Source: DATJGR01 sp963787045 (GTDB lineage: Bacteria; Pseudomonadota; Gammaproteobacteria; Pseudomonadales; Azotimanducaceae). Taken from it: DNA of 64,000 bases. The notes beneath the pieces are model-generated. The model was not told where the DNA came from. It was given only the letters and a program-made list of their open reading frames with translations, and did not search any database. Position numbers and translations under genes: made by a program. This document shows, piece by piece, positions 27,984-36,438 of this stretch. Position 1 is the first letter of the stretch, and every line of letters begins with the position of its first letter. The stretch is from contig CAWBBR010000003.1 of assembly GCA_963787045.1 (NCBI GenBank), positions 62,001-126,000 on the forward strand, written 5' to 3'.

Positions 27984-28819
27984 CCGACACACTGTATCTG
28001 CGTGACGACCTCGCCGCGGCATGGCGCGGCGACGATCCGTTCGAACGCGTCGCGCGTCTCGAAGGCGAAGTATTCAGGGACGTTTCGGTGCGCCGCACGT
28101 TGCGCTTCGAGGCGGCCGGACGCAGCTATTTCGCGAAGGTCCATCTCGGCGTCGGCTGGCGCGAGATTCTGAAGAACCTGCTCGTGCTGCGGCTGCCGGT
28201 GGTGGACGCAAGCAACGAGTATCACGCCTGCCTGCTGTTGCCCCGATTCGGCGTGTCGACGCCCGCGCCCGCGGCATACGGCATCCGTGGCCGTAGCCCG
28301 GCCACCCGGCAGTCCTTCATCGTCTGCGACGAGCTGACCGATCACGTCAGCCTTTCCACGCTGACGAAAAACTGGCACAACGTGCCTCCGTCCCCTGCGT
28401 TCAAACGTCAGTTGATCACCGCAGTTGCCGAGTTGACACAAGCGATGCATCGCGCCGGCGTCGTGCACCGCGACTACTACCTCTACCATCTGCTGGTGGA
28501 CGAAAAACTGTTGAAGCTGGGCAAAGTATCGTTGTCGTTGATCGATCTGCATCGCGCCCAGTTGCGCCGCAGGATTCCCCCACGCTGGCTCGTTAGGGAT
28601 CTGGCCGCATTGTTGTTCTGGTGCCTCGATCTGCCGATCACGCGCCGCGACCGGCTGCGTTTCATACGTGCATACGAGGGGCGCCCGCTGCGCGTGGCGC
28701 TGAAAGCCAACGGCGGTTTCTGGGGACGCGTGCAGCGACGCGCCGTCGCGCTGTACCGCAAAGGTCAGCGTAAAGGGCTCGTTGCCGACCGTTATGTGCC
28801 GGATGCGTTCGATGATTGA
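27980..28819 (+). CDS. waaP: LPS core heptose(I) kinase
   Basis: WaaP (RfaP) phosphorylates HepI of the core with ATP, which stabilises the outer membrane. The 279-residue protein has a kinase-like fold: SYFAKVHLGVGWREILKN (candidate ATP lysine), the catalytic segment AGVVHRDYYLYHLLVD, and LSLIDLHRAQLRRRIPPRWLVRDLAALLF. The sequence HRDYYLYH differs from the HRD(C/F)Y(I/L)CH of E. coli and Pseudomonas at one position (Tyr for Cys). ATG 27980 overlaps the double-WaaG stop in ATGA. The 3' end overlaps the next kinase gene by eight bases. Confidence 0.92.
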   Translation: MTDTLYLRDDLAAAWRGDDPFERVARLEGEVFRDVSVRRTLRFEAAGRSYFAKVHLGVGWREILKNLLVLRLPVVDASNEYHACLLLPRFGVSTPAPAAYGIRGRSPATRQSFIVCDELTDHVSLSTLTKNWHNVPPSPAFKRQLITAVAELTQAMHRAGVVHRDYYLYHLLVDEKLLKLGKVSLSLIDLHRAQLRRRIPPRWLVRDLAALLFWCLDLPITRRDRLRFIRAYEGRPLRVALKANGGFWGRVQRRAVALYRKGQRKGLVADRYVPDAFDD

Positions 28820-30251
28820 TGCGCCGGCGGTCGAGGCGGTATCTGCCGCGATACTGCAAGGCGCTGAACTCGCGCGGCTCGGGCGCGCACTTCCCGAGTC
28901 GTTCGACGTGTCGCTGATCACCAGCGCGGGAACGATCACGGTGCACTGCGACGCGGTGCTGCGCGTTCTGCCCGGTCGCCGGATCGTCGCGCGGGCGATC
29001 GCCGACGGTCGCACGGTGCTCGCCAAACTCTTCGTCGGATCGCGCGCTTCGGTGGAGCGCCAATGGGAGGAGCGCGGCCACGCCGCGTTCGTGAGGGCGG
29101 GTGTGGCCACGCCCGAAATCGTCGCGCGCGGCACGATGGCCGGCGGCGGTGAAGCGCTGCTGTTCGAATTCCTGGAGAACGCGACGCCCGCCAACGAGCT
29201 GGATCTGCCGCAGACCATGCCGATTCTGGCGCGTCTGCACCAGCACGGTGTGGTGCAGAACGACCTGCACCTCGGCAACCTGTTGCGCACCGATCGCGGA
29301 CTCTTCCTGGTGGACGGCGGCGGTGTCAGCGGCATGGGCACGGACAAGGCGTTGTCGCCGCGCGCCAGCGTCCGCAACCTGGCCTTGTTCCTCGCACAAT
29401 TCCGGATTCGCGCCGAGACCGGATTCGTGGCGGCTTGGCACGCATACTCGGTAGCGCGCGGCTACAAAACCATCGATGCGGACGGCCGCGAGCTCATCGA
29501 AGCGGTGCATCGCGCGCGGCGCACGCGCCTGCGTCACTACTTGCGCAAAGTGCTGCGCGACTGCAGCGAGTTTCATTCGGAACGGCGCTTCGATCGGTAT
29601 CTGGTTTGCGACCGTGCGACGTTCAAAGGTGCGGTGGCGGACATGATCGAAGACATCGACGCGCAGTTCGAGCGCGGCTTCGTGATCAAGGCCGGCAACA
29701 CCGCAACGGTCGCGCGGCTGTACGTCGACGGTGAAGCATTCGTGGTGAAGCGCTACAACATCAAGTCGTGGCAGCACGCGGTCGGCCGGATGTGGCGACC
29801 GACCCGCGCGCAGCGCGCGTGGCAGAACGCGCATCGGTTGCGGATGCTCGGCATCGCAACGTTTCAGCCGATCGCGATGATCGAGCGTCGCGCCGGTCCG
29901 CTGCGGCGCGAGGCGTATCTGGTGATGCGCGACATCGGCGGCGTAGACCTGCGCGAGCGATTCGCCAACAAACACATTCAGACGCTGGTGGGCCTGTTTG
30001 CCGATCTGGCGCGCGCCGGTCTCGTGCACGGCGATACGAAAGCGACCAATTTCGTCGACGTCGGCGGCGCCATCCATCTGATCGACCTGGATGCGATGCG
30101 GGCGCCGCGCACCAGATGGGGCTTGCGCAAGGCAATCGCGCGCGACCTCGACCGCTTCATCGCGAACTGGAAAGACAGCGCCACCATCCGCGCCGCGCTG
30201 ACGCGCGCGTTCGCGCCGTTGACCGCAAACGCTGCACCGCGCGCCCGATGA
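28812..30251 (+). CDS. Double-domain LPS core kinase-like protein
   Basis: A 479-residue protein with two kinase-like domains. Domain 1 (about 20-245) has RTVLAKLFVG, the catalytic loop VVQNDLHLGNLLRTD and LFLVDGGGVSG. Domain 2 (about 285-470) has EAFVVKRYNIKSW, LVHGDTKATNFVDV and IHLIDLDAM. Both keep the D-x(4)-N pattern of active kinases. Domain 2 has Asp in the metal-binding DxD position, while domain 1 has DGGG. Pseudomonas has a two-domain protein of similar size at the same place after waaP (PA5006 region), so this may be an ortholog acting on inner-core heptoses. ATG 28812 lies inside the end of waaP, and its stop overlaps the next start in ATGA. Confidence 0.82.
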   Translation: MIDAPAVEAVSAAILQGAELARLGRALPESFDVSLITSAGTITVHCDAVLRVLPGRRIVARAIADGRTVLAKLFVGSRASVERQWEERGHAAFVRAGVATPEIVARGTMAGGGEALLFEFLENATPANELDLPQTMPILARLHQHGVVQNDLHLGNLLRTDRGLFLVDGGGVSGMGTDKALSPRASVRNLALFLAQFRIRAETGFVAAWHAYSVARGYKTIDADGRELIEAVHRARRTRLRHYLRKVLRDCSEFHSERRFDRYLVCDRATFKGAVADMIEDIDAQFERGFVIKAGNTATVARLYVDGEAFVVKRYNIKSWQHAVGRMWRPTRAQRAWQNAHRLRMLGIATFQPIAMIERRAGPLRREAYLVMRDIGGVDLRERFANKHIQTLVGLFADLARAGLVHGDTKATNFVDVGGAIHLIDLDAMRAPRTRWGLRKAIARDLDRFIANWKDSATIRAALTRAFAPLTANAAPRAR

Positions 30252-31978
30252 TCATCCTGGGATTGTCCGGGGCGCTGAATCACGACCCGTCGGCCGCCTT
30301 GCTGATCGACGGCGAGATCGTCGCTGCGGCGGAAGAGGAACGGTTCATCCGCGACAAGCACGCGAAGAATCGGATGCCGTTGAACGCAGCCCGATTCTGC
30401 CTGGAGTTCGCCGGCGTCGAGGCGCGCGATGTCGACGTGGTGGCGTTTCCTTATGCACCGATCGGACTCGACACGCCGGCGCGTTGGCATTATGCGAAGC
30501 GGCATTGGTACGCGCCCGATCGCGCACTCGATGCGCTCTTCAACGGCAATCGCCGCTACCGACGCAATCGAGGACGCGTGCTGGTGATGGGCACCGCGCT
30601 CGGCATCGACTGGTCGACGACGCAATTCGTGCCGGTGGAGCATCACCTCGCACACGCGTCGAGCGCGTATCACCTGTCGGGTTTCGATGAACGCACCGCG
30701 ATTCTCGGCGTAGACGGCAAAGGCGAGTATGCGACGACGTTCTTCGGCTACGGCGAAGGCGGGCGGATCCACAAGATCAAGGAACTATACGATCCCGATT
30801 CGATCTCCGGTGTGTACGGCGCGATGACCGAGTATCTCGGCTTCGAGATGCTCGACGGCGAGTACAAGGTGATGGGGATGGCGCCGTACGGAGACGCCAA
30901 CAGGCACGATCTGTCGCGTCTGTTCCGGTGGCAGTCGCGCGATGAAGTGGAAGTGGACACTCGATACGTCAACACCATCGGTTTACGGCGCTATCGCGAA
31001 GACGGAGTCGGCTACTACTTCAGCCAGAAGCTGGTGGACTGGCTCGGGCCGCGCCGTGTGGACGAGTCGATCGACGAACCGTTCGTGGACTACGCCGCGT
31101 CATTGCAGCGATTGTTCGAGGACACGTGTCTGCGGTTGGTGGACATCCATCTCGGCGACATCCTTGCCGAAACGGGCAAACTGGCGTTTGCGGGCGGCGG
31201 GGCGTTGAACGTCAAACTGAATCAGCGGTTGATCGCGCGGGCGGACGTGAAGGAGTTGTTCGTGCAGCCGGCCGCGGGCGATGCCGGAACCGCGCTCGGC
31301 GCGGCGACGTACGTGGCGGCCGCCCGCGGTGAGAAACTCTCACGGATGCGTCACGCGTATCTCGGGCCCGCGTTCTCCACCGAGGAGTGTCTGCAAGCGG
31401 TGCGCGCCATTACGACTCCGTTGGAATACAGCCCGCTCGACGATGCGCCGCGTGACGCCGCGCGGCTGCTGGCGGCCGGCAATCCGGTGGCGTGGTTCCA
31501 GGGCAGGATGGAATTCGGGCCGCGCGCGCTCGGTGCGCGGAGCGTACTCGGTTGTCCGAGCGTCGCCGGTATCGCCGATCGCATCAACGCGCAGATCAAG
31601 TTCAGGGAGCGATGGCGGCCGTTCTGCCCAAGCGTGCTCGACCGCGTCGCGCCGCAGGTTATCCAGTCGCACCATCCGGCGCCCTTCATGACGATCACGT
31701 TCGACGTGGCCGAGAGTTGGAAGAGCCGCATCCCGGAGGTCGTGCATCGCGACGGCACCGCGCGGGTCCAGGTGGTCGATCGAGCGACCAACCCGCGCTA
31801 CTACGCGTTGCTCGAGCACATGGAAGCGCTGACCGGCGACGCCGTCGTACTGAACACGTCGCTGAATCGACAAGGCGAACCGATCGTGTGCACGCCGGCC
31901 GACGCACTCGCGATGTTCATCGGCTCGGATCTCGAGTATCTGGTGATGGAAGACCTGCTCGTGACGAAACGGCGATGA
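30248..31978 (+). CDS. wapO: LPS core carbamoyltransferase
   Basis: A 576-residue carbamoyltransferase of the NodU/CmcH family. The N-terminal domain starts MIILGLSGALNHDPSAALL and includes EEERFIRDKHAKNRMP, the metal-site histidines of VPVEHHLAHASSAYHLSGF, and LGVDGKGEYATTFFGYG. The C-terminal domain includes GRMEFGPRALGARSVLG, RERWRPFCPSVL and LNTSLNRQGEPIVCTPADA. In Pseudomonas the equivalent gene in the core cluster is assigned carbamoylation of HepII, which I transfer by position and similarity. Carbamoyl phosphate and ATP would be the substrates. It overlaps both neighbours by four bases. Confidence 0.85.
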   Translation: MIILGLSGALNHDPSAALLIDGEIVAAAEEERFIRDKHAKNRMPLNAARFCLEFAGVEARDVDVVAFPYAPIGLDTPARWHYAKRHWYAPDRALDALFNGNRRYRRNRGRVLVMGTALGIDWSTTQFVPVEHHLAHASSAYHLSGFDERTAILGVDGKGEYATTFFGYGEGGRIHKIKELYDPDSISGVYGAMTEYLGFEMLDGEYKVMGMAPYGDANRHDLSRLFRWQSRDEVEVDTRYVNTIGLRRYREDGVGYYFSQKLVDWLGPRRVDESIDEPFVDYAASLQRLFEDTCLRLVDIHLGDILAETGKLAFAGGGALNVKLNQRLIARADVKELFVQPAAGDAGTALGAATYVAAARGEKLSRMRHAYLGPAFSTEECLQAVRAITTPLEYSPLDDAPRDAARLLAAGNPVAWFQGRMEFGPRALGARSVLGCPSVAGIADRINAQIKFRERWRPFCPSVLDRVAPQVIQSHHPAPFMTITFDVAESWKSRIPEVVHRDGTARVQVVDRATNPRYYALLEHMEALTGDAVVLNTSLNRQGEPIVCTPADALAMFIGSDLEYLVMEDLLVTKRR

Positions 31979-33063
31979 CGCAGCGGGCGCTGCAGCTGTG
32001 TCCGAACGACCACCCGCCGTTCCTCGATGTGTGCCGCAATCACGCGGCGGCGCTCGCGCAGCTGGGAATGGACGTGGACACGGTGTTCTTCGGCGCCCCT
32101 CGGGGCGACCGTTGGAGCGACGCGACGTACTTCGGAATCGAGCAGGGTACGCGCCGCATGACGACGAGTTTGCGCGAACTCGCCGCGGGACGCGGGTATC
32201 GCCTCGTGATCGCGCATCGGTATCGCGCGTATCAGGTGGCGACGCTCGCGCGATCGGTACTGGGCGGCGCGATGATCGTGACGGTGGCGCACGAATTTGG
32301 CATGTTCGCGCGATGGCGGCGCCGGTTGCGCCGACGGTTGTTCGCAAACGACGTGTATTGTGCCGGCGTGTCTCGAGCCGTGGCGGACGAGATGCAACGT
32401 TACGGGGTGGCATCTGCGCGCACGCTCGTGTTGCCGAATCCGGCCGACGTGGCGCGATTCGACGCGGCACTGCTGCCGCGCGACGCCGCGCGCGAGCGTC
32501 TGGGAATCCCGTTGGATCGGTACGTCGTCGGGGCGGTCGGCCGCCTGCACCCGAAAAAACGGCCACACCTGACGCTCGAGGGGTTTGCCGCATTGGATGA
32601 CGACTCGCACCTGGTGTTCGTCGGTGATGGCGCGCTGCGCGGCGCGTTGGAATCGTCAGCCGCTGGCCTCGGTGTGGCGTCGCGCGTTCACTTCACCGGG
32701 CGCGTGACCGAGGCTTCGCGATGCGCCGCCGCATTCGATGCGATGGTGGTTGCGTCGGTACCGGAGGAAGCTTTCGGAATGGCGCTGCTGGAAGCGATGC
32801 TCGCGGGCGTTCCGGCGGTGTGTGCGGACGTGCCCGGTCCTCGCAGTGTACTGGGGCCGGAAGGCTTGTATTTTTCGGGAGACGCAGCGGTATCGCTGAC
32901 GACTGCATTGAGGCGTTGCGCCACACTGTCGGTCGAGGCACGCGCGCGATTGTCCGAGATGCAACGCAAGCGCGCCGTGGATCTGTTCTCGCTCGAAGCT
33001 ACCGCCGCGCGTTATCGCGCACTGCTCAATACGGACGCGGTTCGCCCTCCGGACGCGTTTTGA
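31975..33063 (+). CDS. GT4-family glycosyltransferase, LPS core (WapH-like position)
   Basis: A 362-residue GT-B glycosyltransferase. The Rossmann C-half carries YVVGAVGRLHPKKRPHLTLEGF, LVFVGDGALRGALE, and the E-X7-E motif in VPEEAFGMALLEAMLAGVPAV. The N-half has AHRYRAYQVATLARS and IVTVAHEFGMFARWRRRLRRRL. It is the last gene of the core operon. In Pseudomonas, wapH occupies the place after the carbamoyltransferase, so a core sugar transferase is likely, but the sugar is not predictable. ATG 31975 overlaps the preceding stop (ATGA). Its last 38 bases overlap the end of the convergent acyltransferase. Confidence 0.83.
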   Translation: MTQRALQLCPNDHPPFLDVCRNHAAALAQLGMDVDTVFFGAPRGDRWSDATYFGIEQGTRRMTTSLRELAAGRGYRLVIAHRYRAYQVATLARSVLGGAMIVTVAHEFGMFARWRRRLRRRLFANDVYCAGVSRAVADEMQRYGVASARTLVLPNPADVARFDAALLPRDAARERLGIPLDRYVVGAVGRLHPKKRPHLTLEGFAALDDDSHLVFVGDGALRGALESSAAGLGVASRVHFTGRVTEASRCAAAFDAMVVASVPEEAFGMALLEAMLAGVPAVCADVPGPRSVLGPEGLYFSGDAAVSLTTALRRCATLSVEARARLSEMQRKRAVDLFSLEATAARYRALLNTDAVRPPDAF

Positions 33064-33922
33064 AGCGGCGATGCAGCCACAGATATTGGTCGGGATGGCG
33101 GCGGATTTCGTTCTCGATCACCGCGTTGATGCGCCTGGCGTCTTCGCCGTCGTTGTCGCCCGGAAATGCATCGACTTCGCGAAAGTGCAGCGACCAGGTG
33201 CGCGTCTGCGCGTCGCGAAAGTGACTGATGAAGACGGCCGGCGACGAGTTGAATCGCGCAAATCGGGCAGTCGCCGTGATGGTGGCGGCAGGAACGCCGA
33301 AGAACGGCGCGAACACCGATACCTTGCGACCGTAGTCCTGATCGGCGGCATACCACACCGTATGTCCGTCCTTTAGTCGCGTGAGGATCGTGCGCGCGTC
33401 GCTGCGTTCGATGACGTGCTTGAAGCGACGTTCCCGACCGCGCCGCATCGCCCACTCGATCACGGGATTCTTGTTGTAGCGGTAGATCACGTCTAGATCG
33501 GTCGCCTGCGACAGCAATGCGCCCGCCAGATCGAGGGTGGAGAAGTGCGCGCCGATCAGCACCACACCGCGGCCGCGCTGTCGTGCGGTCGTCAGCGCGT
33601 CCAGCCCTTCGAACGTCACGCGATCGCGCAATCGGGTGATGTCGCCGAACCATGCAATCGCCGTCTCCACCGCACCGATGCCGGTAGACGTGAAGATGCG
33701 TCGCACCAGCGCATCGCGCTCCGCCGCATCGAGCTCCGGAAAACACAACGCGATGTTGGTCTGCGCGATGTGTCGGCGCGCACGCGCGAAGCGGTAGCCG
33801 ATCGCCCCGATCGTGCGCCCCAGCGCGAACTGCGAACGCAACGGCAACTGCGCAACCAACCACATCACGCCGACACCGAGCCAGGTGGGCCAATAGCGGG
33901 GAGTGGCGAGAGTGGATGACAT
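33026..33922 (-). CDS. LpxL/HtrB-type lipid A acyltransferase
   Basis: A 298-residue lysophospholipid-acyltransferase-family protein resembling LpxL/LpxM, which add secondary acyl chains to Kdo2-lipid IVA. The catalytic H-X4-D motif is His126-Asp131 in VVLIGAHFSTLDLAG. It has one N-terminal membrane anchor (TWLGVGVMWLVAQLPL), and further family blocks DVIYRYNKNPVIEWAMRRGR, VWYAADQDYGRKVSVFAPFFG and RHPDQYLWLHRRFKTRP. ATG 33922 starts it; the open frame continues upstream into a repeat region and is unlikely to be coding there. Which acyl position it uses cannot be told from sequence. Confidence 0.9.
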   Translation of the reverse strand: MSSTLATPRYWPTWLGVGVMWLVAQLPLRSQFALGRTIGAIGYRFARARRHIAQTNIALCFPELDAAERDALVRRIFTSTGIGAVETAIAWFGDITRLRDRVTFEGLDALTTARQRGRGVVLIGAHFSTLDLAGALLSQATDLDVIYRYNKNPVIEWAMRRGRERRFKHVIERSDARTILTRLKDGHTVWYAADQDYGRKVSVFAPFFGVPAATITATARFARFNSSPAVFISHFRDAQTRTWSLHFREVDAFPGDNDGEDARRINAVIENEIRRHPDQYLWLHRRFKTRPEGEPRPY

Positions 33923-33960
33923 CGGTTGATTCCGGAGATCCGGTGCATTGTATCGGGGTG

Positions 33961-34064
33961 GGTGGCGGGTGATCGGTGTTCCGGACGCGCTCGAGCCATC
34001 CCTGGGCGCTCCTTTCGCGACATCCCTGTCGCTCAAGGGTCCGGAACACCGATCACCCGCCACC
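33961..34064. repeat. Perfect 25-bp inverted repeat with inner hairpins
   Basis: The left arm 33961-33985 and right arm 34040-34064 are perfect reverse complements over 25 bases and enclose 54 bases. The centre holds two smaller stem-loops: GAGC 33993-33996 with GCTC 34008-34011, and GCGAC 34017-34021 with GTCGC 34028-34032. Both loops contain the octamer CATCCCTG (33997-34004 and 34021-34028). The element lies in the 320-bp gap between the divergent acyltransferase gene and hldE. Short hairpins with ATCCCTG-like loops are, as I recall, common dispersed repeats in some gammaproteobacteria. No transposase and no target duplication are evident. Confidence 0.8.
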
Positions 34065-34097
34065 TCCACATCGAAGTCGCGCCTTCGTTCGAGGGAT

Positions 34098-34120
34098 GAA
34101 CGCGCGCTTCGCGCGCGTTC
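34098..34120. repeat. GC-rich hairpin upstream of hldE
   Basis: A nine-base perfect stem (GAACGCGCG pairing with CGCGCGTTC) closes a CTTCG loop. It lies 122 bases before the hldE start and 34 bases after the larger inverted repeat. No T-run follows, so a rho-independent terminator is not supported. It may be part of the same repeat region or an RNA structure in the hldE leader. The rest of the gap from 34121 to 34242 shows no gene. Confidence 0.5.
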
Positions 34121-34242
34121 AGGCACGACACACGATTTGCGGTGGAGCCACCTCCGCCGCGAATCGGAGCTCAACACATCACGCGCGTGAATCGAGGGTC
34201 CGGCACCGCGTGCTACCATTTCGATCGTTCGCCGAGGCCTGC

Positions 34243-35673
34243 ATGAAGCTGAAAATCCCGTCGTTTCGCGACGCGTCCGTTCTCGTGATCGGGGACGTGA
34301 TGCTCGATCGGTATTGGTATGGGAAGGCCGGTCGCGTGTCGCAAGAGGCGCCGGTGCCGATCGTCGACATCGAGTCGAGCGAAGATCGGCCGGGTGGCGC
34401 CGCGAACGTCGCGCTGAACCTGGCGTCGCTTGGCCTCGACGTGACCCTCATCGGCGTCGTCGGCGACGATGACGCGGCGGTGACGTTGCGGCACAAACTC
34501 GCCGGTGCCAACGTGCGATGCGAACTGATCGGCATCGCCGATTGGCCGACGATTCTGAAGGTGCGCGTCGTCAGCCGCCGGCAGCAGATGCTGCGGATCG
34601 ATTTCGAGAAGCCGATCGCCGCGGACATCGAGGCGCGGCTGGACCATGCGTTTCGCGAACACATCGCGGCCGCAGACGTGGTCGTGATCGAGGATTACGA
34701 CAAAGGTACGCTGGCGCGACCGCAGCGCTACATCGACGTTGCACACGAACACGGTAAGCGCGTCGTGGTCGACCCGAAGTTCAAGCCGTTCGAGGCGTAC
34801 CGCGGTGCCGACGTCATCAAGCCCAACATCGCGGAATTCACGCATGCCGTCGGCGGTTGGACGGACTATCGCGAACTCGTCTCGAAGGCGGCCGAGCTGG
34901 TGCGGGCTCACGACTTCGGCGCGCTCGTGGTAACGCGCGGTGACGAAGGCATGTCGGTGATCGAACGCAACGGCGCACACCACCACGTTCCGGCGCGGAC
35001 GGTCGATGTGTTCGACGAAACCGGCGCAGGCGATACGGTGGCAGCCGCGCTGGCAGCAGGACTTGCCGCGGGCTGCAGCGTGCACGAAAGCGCGATGCTG
35101 GCGAATGTAGCGGCGGGTCTCGTCGTCACGAAGTCGGGCACCGCAACCGTGACGGTGCCGGAGCTGCGCCGCGAACTCGGCGCCGAGGGACACACCGACC
35201 GAGGCATCCTGTCGCGCGAGGAACTGCTCGAAGCGGTTGAAGATGCCCGCCGCGACGGCGAGCGGATCGTCTTCACGAACGGTTGTTTCGACATCCTGCA
35301 CGCCGGGCACGTGGCGTATCTCGAAGAAGCGCGCGCTCTCGGCGATCGTCTCGTCGTTGCGGTCAACGACGATGCGTCTGTGGCGCGATTAAAGGGAGCC
35401 GGTCGGCCCGTCAATGGGGTGACGCAGCGATTGCGCGTGCTGGCGGCGCTGGCGAGCGTCGACTGGACCGTGTCGTTCAGCGAAGACACGCCGGAAGCGC
35501 TGCTCGAAGACATCAAACCCGATGTACTGGTAAAAGGCGGCGACTATCGCATCGACGCAGTCGTTGGCGCCGACATCGTGCGCCGTCATGGCGGTGAGGT
35601 GCGCGTGCTCGCGCACGTGCCGAATCTGTCGACGTCGGCAATTCTCGGCAGCCTGAAGCGGACGGGCGACTAG
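34243..35673 (+). CDS. hldE: Bifunctional heptose-7-phosphate kinase / heptose-1-phosphate adenylyltransferase
   Basis: HldE carries out two steps towards ADP-heptose, the donor used by WaaC and WaaF. The N-terminal ribokinase-type domain (about 1-320) has VIGDVMLDRYWYG, EDRPGGAANVALNLASLG and the anion-hole motif DETGAGDTVAAALAAG. The C-terminal nucleotidyltransferase domain (about 340-476) has VFTNGCFDILHAGHVAYLEEAR with the HxGH motif, and VKGGDYRIDAVVGADIV. At 476 residues it is full length and fused, as in E. coli. ATG 34243 is the start matching the family. Its stop overlaps the stop of the convergent aldo/keto reductase by four bases. Confidence 0.96.
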   Translation: MKLKIPSFRDASVLVIGDVMLDRYWYGKAGRVSQEAPVPIVDIESSEDRPGGAANVALNLASLGLDVTLIGVVGDDDAAVTLRHKLAGANVRCELIGIADWPTILKVRVVSRRQQMLRIDFEKPIAADIEARLDHAFREHIAAADVVVIEDYDKGTLARPQRYIDVAHEHGKRVVVDPKFKPFEAYRGADVIKPNIAEFTHAVGGWTDYRELVSKAAELVRAHDFGALVVTRGDEGMSVIERNGAHHHVPARTVDVFDETGAGDTVAAALAAGLAAGCSVHESAMLANVAAGLVVTKSGTATVTVPELRRELGAEGHTDRGILSREELLEAVEDARRDGERIVFTNGCFDILHAGHVAYLEEARALGDRLVVAVNDDASVARLKGAGRPVNGVTQRLRVLAALASVDWTVSFSEDTPEALLEDIKPDVLVKGGDYRIDAVVGADIVRRHGGEVRVLAHVPNLSTSAILGSLKRTGD

Positions 35674-36437
35674 GCGAGCGCGGCTGCGTTCTCGAGCAGA
35701 TGCACCGGATTCGTCGTGCCGACGACGATGCTGGAAACGCCACCGACGTTCGCAAGGTACTGCAGGTTCAGTTTGCGCGTTTCGTCGTCCTGGGCGGCTC
35801 GGCCGCTGTCGAGCGGTTTCTTGACTAGCACGCCGCAATCGAGCGAGCGCGCGCGTTCCACCACTTCGAGTTCCGCAGCCGCGGTGGCGCTCAACGTCGC
35901 CATCACGACGTCGCAGCGTTCCGCAGCCAGCAGTCCGCCGGCGACCGTTTTGTGCGACATGCCGAACGCGCGGATCAGTCCTTCTTGCTTGAGCTGCGCG
36001 AGCATCTGCAGCGTGCCGAGGTCGCGGATGATTTCGTCGTCGTTGCCGTTCGAGTGAACGAGTACGACGTCGAGGCAATCGGTGTCGAGTCGCCGCAGCG
36101 ACTCCTGGACACTGCGACGCGTATGCTCCGGCGAGAAGTTCCAGCGCGACACGCCGGCCTCGAAGATCTCGCCGACTTTCGTGCACAGCACCCAGTCGTT
36201 GCGCCGCCCGGCCAGCAGCTCGCCGAGGCGTTGCTCGCTGACCCCGTACGCCGGAGCGGTGTCGATCAGATTCACGCCGACGTCGCGCGCGGCTGCTAAC
36301 AACTCCGATAAGTCGCGCATGGACGGCAGGCGCGGCGCAACGTCGTACTTCAAGCCGTCGGTTCGCCCGAATGCCACCGCGCCGAGACCCAGCAATGAAA
36401 CGCGCAAACCGGTCATACCTAGCTCGCGGTACTGCAC
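35670..36437 (-). CDS. Aldo/keto reductase
   Basis: A 255-residue NADPH-dependent reductase of the aldo/keto reductase fold, somewhat shorter than the usual 280-330. GTG 36437 gives the typical start QYRELGMTGLRVSLLGLGAVAFG. The catalytic Asp and Tyr are in LIDTAPAYGVSEQRLGELL, the lysine in WVLCTKVGE, and the usual His in DVVLVHSNG. The C-terminal VSSIVVGTTNPVHLLENAAALA is the cofactor end. It starts two bases after the stop of the FAD oxidoreductase, so the two are translationally coupled. The substrate is unknown. Its position inside the LPS cluster suggests, but does not show, a sugar or envelope substrate. Confidence 0.88.
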   Translation of the reverse strand: MQYRELGMTGLRVSLLGLGAVAFGRTDGLKYDVAPRLPSMRDLSELLAAARDVGVNLIDTAPAYGVSEQRLGELLAGRRNDWVLCTKVGEIFEAGVSRWNFSPEHTRRSVQESLRRLDTDCLDVVLVHSNGNDDEIIRDLGTLQMLAQLKQEGLIRAFGMSHKTVAGGLLAAERCDVVMATLSATAAAELEVVERARSLDCGVLVKKPLDSGRAAQDDETRKLNLQYLANVGGVSSIVVGTTNPVHLLENAAALA

Positions 36438-36438
36438 G

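Noticed and set aside
34098..34120. Rho-independent terminator
   Set aside because: The stem is strong but no T-run follows on either strand, and no gene ends just before it.
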